Source of the DNA: an uncultured Bacteroides sp. | Lineage (GTDB): Bacteria; Bacteroidota; Bacteroidia; Bacteroidales; Bacteroidaceae | Length of the DNA: 19,506 nt | Assembly (NCBI GenBank): GCA_934716785.1 | Contig: CAKUYM010000042.1 | Coordinates: 1 to 19,506, forward strand | Direction of reading: 5' to 3' | Shown: in pieces, positions 10,079 to 17,590 of the stretch | Position numbering within the stretch: position 1 is the first letter of the stretch | How the letters are laid out: each line of letters begins with the position of its first letter | Notes under the pieces: model-generated | Seen by the model: the letters and a program-made list of their open reading frames with translations, nothing else | What the model was told of the DNA's origin: nothing | Database searches by the model: none | Made by a program: the position numbers and the translations under genes

Positions 10079-11032
10079 ATGGAAAAGATTTTATATGCCG
10101 CTATGTGTGCGATATTGTTCCTTTGTTGTAGTTCCAGCGATGAATCCGAAGCAAATTCCCAATCCCCTTTTACGCTTCCTGACAAAGCAATTGTACTGGC
10201 CGAGCAAGCCTCTAAGTCAGTTGTGATACTCGATGCTTCCACTTATCGTACTGTATGGAGTTGGAATCCGGAGAAGGCCGGTGTACCCTCCAATTGTCAA
10301 ACATGGTTTCACAATCCTAGTGAGGTTAAGCCAGTGTTCAACAATCAGTATATCTTGATGACTGCATCAGGTGGTGCTGTAGCTCTTATACGTATTGCCG
10401 ACAGTAAATTGATGTATTATGCGTATGTGGGTGAAAATCCACACTCCGCAGAGATTTTGCCCGATGGAAATCTCGTGGCTGTATCGTCTACCGATGGTAA
10501 GTTACGTACATTTATGACTGATACTATTAAAGGAACGGGCAAGTGGTTTGCCTCTTACGAGCTTCCTAGTGCCCACAACGTGGTATGGGATCTCCAAAGA
10601 GAGTTGCTTTACACCACCGAAGGGATTAAATTGTGTACTTATAAGTACAATTTCAACCGCAAGGAACCTAGATTGCAAGATCGAAGCGTAATCTTCGAAT
10701 TACCCAATACCGAATCGTGCGGGCATGACCTTTTTCCCGTGTATAACAAGATCGATGTGCTATGGATCACTACTAATGAGAATGTGTGGCAATATGATAT
10801 AAAGAATAACAAAGCTGAATTGATTTACCCGCTTTACGCTGTGAAGAGTGTGTGTAACAGTGCCGACGGGGTACTGATGTTGTATCCTACTACCGAGTGG
10901 TGGTCTGATGGTCTGATAAACGAGAAAGGTAAGAAACTATTTAACATCTACGGCACTAAAATCTATAAGGGTCGCTGGGTAATGAATAATACCTTCAGCT
11001 ACCCCAAGGAGCATAAACCCAAGTTTGAGTAA
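10079..11032 (+). CDS. DUF6528-like predicted beta-propeller lipoprotein of unknown function
   Basis: I chose ATG 10079 (317 residues), which begins directly with a lipoprotein leader MEKILYAAMCAILFLCCSSS. Fourteen in-frame codons upstream give no better signal. The body has short repeats ending in hydrophobic strands: IVLAEQASKSVVILDA, YILMTASGGAVALIRIADSK, PHSAEILPDGNLVAVSSTDGK, AHNVVWDLQRELLYTTEG and NVWQYDIKNNK. These look like propeller blades. The stretch with NPSEVKPVF and GGAVALIRI resembles what I recall of the DUF6528 family, often found with Bacteroides glycan genes; I have not checked this against a database. No catalytic motif is recognised. It sits between copy 2 of the phosphodiester glycosidase and the GH3 pseudogene, ending 6 bp before the latter's start, so it belongs to the operon. 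Glycan binding or a lyase/hydrolase role are both possible. Confidence 0.7.
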   Translation: MEKILYAAMCAILFLCCSSSDESEANSQSPFTLPDKAIVLAEQASKSVVILDASTYRTVWSWNPEKAGVPSNCQTWFHNPSEVKPVFNNQYILMTASGGAVALIRIADSKLMYYAYVGENPHSAEILPDGNLVAVSSTDGKLRTFMTDTIKGTGKWFASYELPSAHNVVWDLQRELLYTTEGIKLCTYKYNFNRKEPRLQDRSVIFELPNTESCGHDLFPVYNKIDVLWITTNENVWQYDIKNNKAELIYPLYAVKSVCNSADGVLMLYPTTEWWSDGLINEKGKKLFNIYGTKIYKGRWVMNNTFSYPKEHKPKFE

Positions 11033-11038
11033 TATATA

Positions 11039-11719
11039 ATGAAAGTATGGATATTAGGAGCAGTGGGTCTTTGGACGATATGTAGTTTTGCACAGCAGCA
11101 AGAGGTTCCCATTTATTTGGATAATAATCAACCTATAGAGAAGCGTGTGGAAGAATGCTTTGGCACGCATGATTTTGGAAGAAAAAGCGGTAATGACCCA
11201 TGCCCAATCTAAGTTCAGTTCTCCCGGTGTTCTTCGTTTAGGGATTCCTGAAAACTGGATGTCTGATGGTCCACACGATGTACGTGAAGAACTGCTTTGG
11301 GATCAATGGAATATAGCTAAGTGGACGAATGATTCTTGTATTGCCTTTCCGGCATTAACCTGTTTGGCGGCTACGTGGAATCCCGAATTATCTTATATAT
11401 ATGGAAGCAATATTGGAGAAGAAGCACGCTACCGCAATAAGAATGTCCTATTGGGGCCGGGAGTTAATATCTATCGTAGCCCGCTGAACGGCCGGAATTT
11501 CGAATATATGGGAGAAGACCCATTTGGGGCATCCCGTATGGTAGTACCTTACATAAAAGGTGTACAGAAAAACGGAGTAGCTGTATGTGTGAAACATTAT
11601 GCACTGAATATTATGACGATGAGAAACACGAATGGGTGGTGGAACCGGGAGAATTTCGAGCTTTAATAGGAGCCTCCTCAGCCGATATTCGTAGTAGTGT
11701 AAAGTTTAAACTTAGATAA
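11039..11719 (+). pseudogene. Glycoside hydrolase family 3 gene, frameshifted and internally deleted
   Basis: ATG 11039 gives a signal peptide (MKVWILGAVGLWTICSFAQQ) and a GH3 N-terminus, IYLDNNQPIEKRVEE, then the frame breaks. Removing one A at 11154-11155 restores RVEDALARM and joins the frame starting near 11145. That frame continues with GH3 features: RLGIPENWMSDGPHDVREE, ATWNPELSYIYG, LLGPGVNIYRSPLNGRNFEYMGEDP and VCVKHYALN. Right after ALN (about 11609-11612) the sequence jumps to the other frame, which reads YDDEKHEWVVEPGEFRALIG and ends SADIRSSVKFKLR at TAA 11717-11719. This is the end of the fibronectin III-like domain of the same enzyme type. About 200 codons remain of a protein normally over 700, and the catalytic Asp and acid/base region are gone. 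The gene is dead. Confidence 0.9.
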
Positions 11720-11743
11720 ATAGATTAACCAAAATAAGAGAAT

Positions 11744-14323
11744 ATGAAGAAATATATAGGCCTCGTACTAGTGGCGATGTCGGGCTGTATACTTACAGTT
11801 AACGCACAGCAATCATTTTCTTATAAGAATCCACTTCTTCCTACAGAACTAAGAGTGAATGACTTGCTGGGCCGGATGACACTGGAAGAAAAGATAGCTC
11901 AGATTCGTCATTTGCATTCGTGGGATGTGTTCGATGGACAGATCCTGAATCAAGAGAAGTTGGATAAGATGTGCGGTGGAATAGGATATGGGTTCTTTGA
12001 AGGTTTTCCATTGACGGCTGCAAGCTGTCGTAAGACTTTCCGTGAGATACAAACCTATATGGTAGAAAAAACACGTCTGGGTATTCCCGGATTTCCGGTT
12101 GCCGAATCTTTGCATGGAGTGGTGCATGAGGGAACAACTATCTACCCTCAGAATATCGCGATGGGGAGTACTTTCAATCCAGAACTGGCTTACGAAAAGA
12201 CTAAACATATTGCAGGCGAACTGAATACGATGGGAGTGAAGCAAGTGTTGGCACCTTGTATTGATGTTGTACGTGATTTACGTTGGGGACGTGTAGAAGA
12301 GTCTTTTGGTGAAGATCCTTTTCTTTGTTCAAAGATGGCGGTTGCTGAGGTAAAAGGATATATGGAACATGGAATTTCTCCGATGTTGAAGCATTACGGT
12401 CCGCATGGTAATCCTTTGGGTGGATTGAATCTGGCTTCGGTGGAGTGTGGTGTACGTGATTTATTTGATATTTATTTGAAACCATTTGAGGCTGTGCTTG
12501 CTGAAACTGAAATTATGGCTGTCATGTCCAGTTATAATTCTTGGAATAGAATTCCTAATTCTGCTTCTCGTTTTATGCTGACGGATATTTTGCGCAATAG
12601 ATTTGGTTTCCGGGGATATGTTTATTCGGATTGGGGAGTTGTCAGTATGCTGAAGACTTTCCATAAGACGGCGGTGGATGATTTCGAAGCGGCCCGGCAG
12701 GTTTTGACCGCCGGAATGGACGTGGAGGCTTCCAGCTCTTGCTATGCAGTGCTGGCTGATAAAATACGGAATGGAGAGTTTGATATCAGCTATATCGATC
12801 AGGCCGTGAGACGAGTGCTTCGTGCTAAATTTGAATTGGGGTTATTTGAAGATCCCTATCAGGAACAAGCAGTCTATCGGCTTCCTCTCCGTTCGAAAGA
12901 AAGTGTGAAACTTTCACGTAGGATTGCAGACGAATCGACCGTATTGCTGAAGAACGATGGACAGTTGTTGCCGCTGAATGTTCGGAATTTGAAGTCAGTA
13001 GCGGTGATTGGTCCTAATGCGGATAATGTACAATTTGGAGATTATACCTGGAGTAAAAAGAAAGAAGATGGAGTGACACCGCTTCAAGGAATCAAAAACT
13101 TGTTGGGTGATAGGGTGAAAATCAACTATGCTAAAGGATGTTCTTTGGCTTCTTTGGATACTTCGGGGATAGCGGAGGCTGTGGATGCTGCCCGTCATAG
13201 TGATGTTGCTTTGATATTTGTGGGGAGTTCGAGTACAGCGTTCGTACGTCATACTCAAGAGCCGTCTACTAGCGGAGAAGGAATCGATTTGAGTGATATC
13301 TCTTTGACCGGTGCACAAGAACAATTAATACGTGAGGTTTTTGCTGTGGGAAAGCCGGTGGTTGTTATATTGGTGGCAGGAAAGCCTTTTGCCATACCTT
13401 GGGTGAAAGAGAATATTCCGGCGATATTGGCGCAATGGTATGCTGGCGAACAGGAAGGAAACTCTATTGCGGATATTTTGTTTGGCAATGTGAACCCTTC
13501 CGGAAAACTGACTTTTTCATTTCCGCAAAGTACGGGGCATCTCCCTGTCTATTATAACTATTTGCCTACGGATAAAGGATATTATAAAGAGCCGGGAACT
13601 TATGAAAAGCCGGGAAGAGATTATGTTTTCTCAAATAGTTCCCCGCTATGGGCATTTGGATATGGATTGAGCTATACTCAATTTGAATATCTGAAAGCTG
13701 TTACAGATAAGGAACTCTATCAGGCTAATGATACCGTTTGTGTGACTGTTCAATTGAAAAATACGGGGAAAAGAACCGGGAAAGAGGTGATACAGGTATA
13801 TATGCGAGATGTGGTCAGCTCGGTGATGACACCGGTGAAGCAGTTGAAAGGTTTCAGAAAAGTAGATTTACTTCCCGGACAGACACGGGAAACGACTATA
13901 ATGATTCCTGTTCATGAATTTTATCTGACAGATGATTTGGGCAATCGTTATCTCGAATCGGGCAAATTTGAATTACAGGTAGGTACTTCTTCCGACCGGA
14001 TTTATTTCAACCTTCCGGTGTATATCGGTTCTTCCGGAAAGGGAGGACAGACGGTGTCCGGTACTTCTTTCAAATCACGGACAGATGGAAAAGTGATTCA
14101 AGTAAAAGGAACTGTCCGTGATATACAGGCAACTCCGCTTGCCAGAGTGAAAGTCCAGTCCGAAGAATCCGGTGAAAGTGCGTTGACTGACTATCGGGGC
14201 ACATATACTATCAAGGTGAAAGATAATGGCAGACTTATTTTCTCGAAAAAAGGATTTGCCGATAAAACAATAGAAGTAGAGGGGCAGACTGATGTCAGTA
14301 TTCAAATGGCTAAAGGTGAGTAG
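11744..14323 (+). CDS. Glycoside hydrolase family 3 enzyme with C-terminal carboxypeptidase-regulatory-like domain
   Basis: This is a secreted exo-acting beta-glycosidase of family GH3, 859 residues. The signal peptide MKKYIGLVLVAMSGCILTVNA is probably cut before QQ, giving a periplasmic enzyme, though an MSGC stretch could be read as a lipobox. The (beta/alpha)8 domain (about 35-370) shows RWGRVEESFGEDP (180-192), KHYGPHG (216-222) and the nucleophile Asp296 in VYSDWGVV. ESLHG (121-125) has Glu where many GH3 have Asp, as in some xylosidase/arabinosidase-type members. The second domain (about 395-600) carries GEGIDLSD with candidate acid/base Glu512. A fibronectin III-like domain spans about 660-760. 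An extra domain at about 785-856 (VKGTVRDIQATPLARV... DYRGTYTIKV... LIFSKKGF) resembles the N-terminal domain of SusC proteins. It starts 24 bp after the dead GH3. Confidence 0.92.
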   Translation: MKKYIGLVLVAMSGCILTVNAQQSFSYKNPLLPTELRVNDLLGRMTLEEKIAQIRHLHSWDVFDGQILNQEKLDKMCGGIGYGFFEGFPLTAASCRKTFREIQTYMVEKTRLGIPGFPVAESLHGVVHEGTTIYPQNIAMGSTFNPELAYEKTKHIAGELNTMGVKQVLAPCIDVVRDLRWGRVEESFGEDPFLCSKMAVAEVKGYMEHGISPMLKHYGPHGNPLGGLNLASVECGVRDLFDIYLKPFEAVLAETEIMAVMSSYNSWNRIPNSASRFMLTDILRNRFGFRGYVYSDWGVVSMLKTFHKTAVDDFEAARQVLTAGMDVEASSSCYAVLADKIRNGEFDISYIDQAVRRVLRAKFELGLFEDPYQEQAVYRLPLRSKESVKLSRRIADESTVLLKNDGQLLPLNVRNLKSVAVIGPNADNVQFGDYTWSKKKEDGVTPLQGIKNLLGDRVKINYAKGCSLASLDTSGIAEAVDAARHSDVALIFVGSSSTAFVRHTQEPSTSGEGIDLSDISLTGAQEQLIREVFAVGKPVVVILVAGKPFAIPWVKENIPAILAQWYAGEQEGNSIADILFGNVNPSGKLTFSFPQSTGHLPVYYNYLPTDKGYYKEPGTYEKPGRDYVFSNSSPLWAFGYGLSYTQFEYLKAVTDKELYQANDTVCVTVQLKNTGKRTGKEVIQVYMRDVVSSVMTPVKQLKGFRKVDLLPGQTRETTIMIPVHEFYLTDDLGNRYLESGKFELQVGTSSDRIYFNLPVYIGSSGKGGQTVSGTSFKSRTDGKVIQVKGTVRDIQATPLARVKVQSEESGESALTDYRGTYTIKVKDNGRLIFSKKGFADKTIEVEGQTDVSIQMAKGE
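14312..14320 (+). promoter_or_regulatory. Purine-rich ribosome binding site deciding the start at 14328
   Basis: aaaggtgag overlaps the end of the GH3 gene and lies 7 bp before ATG 14328. It favours that start, which begins a signal peptide, over ATG 14292, which would overlap the GH3 gene by 32 bases. Confidence 0.5.
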
Positions 14324-14327
14324 ATAC

Positions 14328-16751
14328 ATGAAATACTGTATGGCTATTGGTTTGCTGGGTAGTATGACTTTACAAGCTATGGCTCAATATACAGGAAAGG
14401 TTTTCGTTGATGAGAACAGAAATGGTCTCCTCGATGAAGGTGAAAAACGATTGCATCGGGTCTCTGTTTCCGATGGGTTAAATGTGGTACAGACAGATTC
14501 AAATGGCGCATATCAATTGCCCGGACATTCCCGTATGCATTTTCTGTTTATTACTACTCCTTCCGGATATAAGACTGATAATGCCTACTATTACCGGATA
14601 GAGAACGGTCGTACGGAATACGATTTTCCGGTATATCCTTGTTATGGAGGAATTCAAGCTGACGGTAGTCACCGGTTTATACATATCTCTGATACAGAAA
14701 TACGTGGAAAAGAAGGGAATCAAGCGTGGGTGGATAATCTCCGTGACTATTCGGCCAATGAGAAAATAGCTTTTATCGTGCATACAGGGGATATTTGTTA
14801 TGAATCGGGACTGAACAGTCATATAGGCTTGCTGAATACCGCTTTGATGGAAGACACGCAAATCTTTTATGGAATAGGCAATCATGACTTGGTGAAAGGT
14901 GCTTATGGGGAAGAACTTTTCGAGAAACTCTACGGACCGGTATTCTATTCATTTGATGTGGGGAATACACATTACATAATGACACCTATGCTTCATGGAG
15001 ATTATTTACCGGAGTATACTAAGGAAGATGTATATCGCTGGATGAAAAATGATCTTGCTTATGTAGGCAAGGAGAAGTCGATCATTGTTTTCAATCATAG
15101 TCTGCCGGAAGATACGGTAGCTTTTAAATATGGTATGAGTGATACGGAGTATATAGATTTACCGGCTATGGGATTGAAAGCTTGGTTGTACGGTCACTGG
15201 CACGTAAATCATGTGCATAAGCATAAAGTGGCAGGGGTGTATACTATCTGTACCTCTACGCCTGCTTGTGGTGGTATTGACCATGCACCTTCTGCTTTTC
15301 GTGTACTGACTGTTGATACAGAGGGAAACGTGGCGTCCGAGTTCCGATACAGTTATCTGTCTCCTTCATTACATATTGTTTCGTTGGAGAATGGACAGCT
15401 GCCAACACTTCCTTCCGGAAAGATTCCTTTGTCCGTCAATGCCTACTCTACGGTTTCCCCAATACGAACCATGCGTTATTGGTGTGAATCGGAAGGTAAA
15501 AAAGTTCTTTCCTCCAATCTTTTGAAACGTCAGAGTGATTTCAATTGGTATGCGGAAATTCCTTTGCTTTCTCAATGGGAACATCGGCAGCTTACTGTAA
15601 TAGTGGAGGCATTTTTCAATAATGGAGAGGTAAGGCGATGCAGGCGTTCGTTTTTTTATGAAAAGCCTGAAAGGAAACAATTGCCTTTGCGGTTGTCATG
15701 GATTAAAAATGTAGGCGCTTCTATTTTTATGTCTGCTCCTTTGGTATATCGGAAACGTCTATTTACGGCATCGGTCGATGATAATGAATCGGGGAAAGCG
15801 GCTGTAGTGTGTATGGATGCGCAAAATGGAACAGTCTGTTGGCGGTATTCACTTCGTGGCTCTGTACGCAGTAGTATTGCGATTGCTGATGGACTGGTCT
15901 TTGCCCAAGATGTACATGGTTACCTATATGCGATTCAAGCAGAAACTGGGACATTGGTTTGGGAAAAAGATTTAAATATCGGTGTACTTCCTCCTTTGAA
16001 TGACGGTTTGGTTGCTGTTTCGGATATAGTATATGCCGGTACAGGAAAATCATTATGTGCCTTGAAAGCAGCTACGGGGGAACTTATTTGGAAGAATGGA
16101 GCTTGGAGCAGGGGGGAAGGATGCGTGGCAACACTTTCTCTTGGACATAGTATTCTGATTGGGCATGCAAACTGGAAGGGGTTGTATGCCAATAATGCTG
16201 TTAATGGTGAGTTGTTGTGGGAGAATAAAGATGCAGAATTAAAATATCGTTCGGCCTCTGTTGCTTGGGAAGGAGAGAATCTCTATCTTCTTTCTTCCCG
16301 TTCCTTTTTTATCTTGAATTCAAAGAACGGTGAGATTATAGTACGTAAAAAATTGAATTGTTCGGTCAATGTGAATTCAACTCCTTTAGTCACTGGATCC
16401 GAGATAATATTTGGAACAGCTACTAATGGAGTCATAGCTTTAGATAAGCAGACCTTAGAAGAGAAATGGAATTTTAAAACAAACCCCGCTTTGATTTATA
16501 CATCTCCTTATTCTAAACCATCATCTTCAACTGTAGAGACTAGTCCAGTGTTGGTTGGAGATACTATTTTCTTTGGGGCTTCTGACGGAATACTGTATGC
16601 ATTGAACCGTATAAATGGCAAACTGCTGTGGAAATACCAAACCGGTGTACCCATATTTTCTACAGTATCTATTGCGGGAAACGCTTTGTATGTAACAGAT
16701 TTTGCCGGTAATGTGTATGGGTTTATAATGAATAATAAAACACAAGATTAA
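14328..16751 (+). CDS. Calcineurin-like metallophosphoesterase fused to PQQ-type beta-propeller
   Basis: This is a secreted two-part protein of 807 residues. A signal peptide (MKYCMAIGLLGSMTLQAMA) is followed by an SdrD/MetallophosN-like Ig domain (YTGKVFVDENRNGLLDEGEK, 21-40). The metallophosphoesterase core shows SDTE (121-124, where Glu replaces the usual His of D-x-H), GDICY (154-158), GNHD (184-187), FNHSLP (255-260) and GHWH (289-292), so most metal ligands are present. Residues about 345-447 form a linker domain like MetallophosC. From about 455 to the end there are repeats of the type GTVCWRYSL, GTLVWEKDL, GELIWKNGA, GELLWENKD and GKLLWKYQTG with YALN/YAIQ strands, a PQQ-like WD-type propeller. 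It lies 4 bp after the GH3 stop and is probably co-translated. A phosphomonoesterase or diesterase acting on the glycan is the likely role; the propeller may bind substrate. Confidence 0.88.
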   Translation: MKYCMAIGLLGSMTLQAMAQYTGKVFVDENRNGLLDEGEKRLHRVSVSDGLNVVQTDSNGAYQLPGHSRMHFLFITTPSGYKTDNAYYYRIENGRTEYDFPVYPCYGGIQADGSHRFIHISDTEIRGKEGNQAWVDNLRDYSANEKIAFIVHTGDICYESGLNSHIGLLNTALMEDTQIFYGIGNHDLVKGAYGEELFEKLYGPVFYSFDVGNTHYIMTPMLHGDYLPEYTKEDVYRWMKNDLAYVGKEKSIIVFNHSLPEDTVAFKYGMSDTEYIDLPAMGLKAWLYGHWHVNHVHKHKVAGVYTICTSTPACGGIDHAPSAFRVLTVDTEGNVASEFRYSYLSPSLHIVSLENGQLPTLPSGKIPLSVNAYSTVSPIRTMRYWCESEGKKVLSSNLLKRQSDFNWYAEIPLLSQWEHRQLTVIVEAFFNNGEVRRCRRSFFYEKPERKQLPLRLSWIKNVGASIFMSAPLVYRKRLFTASVDDNESGKAAVVCMDAQNGTVCWRYSLRGSVRSSIAIADGLVFAQDVHGYLYAIQAETGTLVWEKDLNIGVLPPLNDGLVAVSDIVYAGTGKSLCALKAATGELIWKNGAWSRGEGCVATLSLGHSILIGHANWKGLYANNAVNGELLWENKDAELKYRSASVAWEGENLYLLSSRSFFILNSKNGEIIVRKKLNCSVNVNSTPLVTGSEIIFGTATNGVIALDKQTLEEKWNFKTNPALIYTSPYSKPSSSTVETSPVLVGDTIFFGASDGILYALNRINGKLLWKYQTGVPIFSTVSIAGNALYVTDFAGNVYGFIMNNKTQD

Positions 16752-16911
16752 CGCGAATTATCGTAGATTATCACAGAAATGACTTTATAAGTTGTTGATT
16801 ATTATATCAATATAGGGATATTCAATAAATGTCTTAAAAAAATACGATGGCATATGAAGATGATGTCCTAATATCGGGATGGGACTATCCATCTGATTGT
16901 GTAAATAGAAA
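16752..16911. other. Noncoding stretch after the PUL, no clear feature
   Basis: This A+T-rich 160 bp contains only a weak short palindrome (gatgg/ccatc near 16878-16893). There is no convincing terminator for the PUL and no gene. Together with the inverted-repeat element that follows it makes a gene-free gap of about 340 bp. Confidence 0.6.
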
Positions 16912-17091
16912 GAGGCTGTCTCAAAATAGAATTTCAAGAACGAAAAACTTATAGATTGAAATCTCTTTAGAAAAAATCTCCTTATTTTGCCCTTTCTTAT
17001 AAGGAAATAAGGCTAAAATAAGGGGATTCTTATACTTCAACTTACAGATTATAAGTAAGGCTGCCTCATTTTTCTATTTTGAGACAGCCTC
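16912..17091. repeat. 180-bp MITE-like element with 19-bp terminal inverted repeats
   Basis: gaggctgtctcaaaataga (16912-16930) is the exact reverse complement of 17073-17091. The inside is noncoding and holds a second imperfect palindrome (ccttattttgcc / ggctaaaataagg, about 16980-17023). Ends of this type occur on Bacteroidetes insertion sequences, so this is probably a non-autonomous derivative or the fused ends of a deleted IS. No target-site duplication is visible. The right end directly abuts the IS982-type remnant. Confidence 0.65.
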
Positions 17092-17569
17092 ATTTCTATC
17101 AAGAAAAGGTCTGCATGTATATGCGCCACCTTTTTTCAAAGGCTGTCTCTTATAACCGCTTTGTGGAATTGGAAAAGAGGTGGCCATCCCGTTGGCTTTG
17201 TTTATCAAAAAGATACTTTTAGGCAAATGTACAGGCATCAGTTTCGTTGACAGTACTCCTTTACGGGTATGCAAGAACCTCTTTCAAAGATTGTTTGTCA
17301 ATGGCATACAGCTTATAACCAAGTTAAAAAGCAATATGAAAGGAACGTTGATGTCACTTTCAGACAAACTCCTTCTTAGGAAACGAACCATTATAGAAAC
17401 CGTTAATGACGAACTCAGGAATATATCACAAGTGGAACATTCAAGACATAGAACCTTTGATAATTTCATTGTCAACCTCTTGGGTGCAATCGCAGCATAC
17501 TGCTGTTTTCCAAAGAAGCCGTGTATCAATGTTACGAGAACAATTGATATACAGCTTGCCTTATTTTGA
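17092..17569 (+). pseudogene. IS982-family transposase remnant, frameshifted and internally deleted
   Basis: The 5' part reads MRHLFSKAVSYNRFVELEK in one frame (to about 17177), then continues one frame over as VAIPLALFIKKILLGKCTG from 17180, so one base has been lost in or near the A run at 17173-17176. GISFVDSTPLRVCKN carries the first catalytic Asp. The sequence then jumps to LFQRLFVNGIQLITK (from about 17279). The stretch normally between them, with the GDKGYIS motif and second catalytic Asp, is missing, a loss of about 90 residues judged from memory of the family. The end is well kept: LLLRKRTIIETVNDELRN with the catalytic Glu, then EHSRHRTFDNFIVNLLGAIA. The N-terminus is also absent, cut where the 180-bp inverted-repeat element begins. 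It is a dead remnant, convergent with the integrase gene. Confidence 0.85.
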
Positions 17570-17590
17570 ATTTGTCGAACTCACGTTAAT

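Noticed and set aside
14292..14327. Upstream ATG for the phosphoesterase
   Set aside because: It overlaps the GH3 coding end, whereas ATG 14328 starts a normal signal peptide with a purine-rich site in front.
16912..17091. CRISPR or tandem-repeat array
   Set aside because: The repeats are a single inverted pair, not regularly spaced direct repeats; no CRISPR array is seen anywhere in the window.
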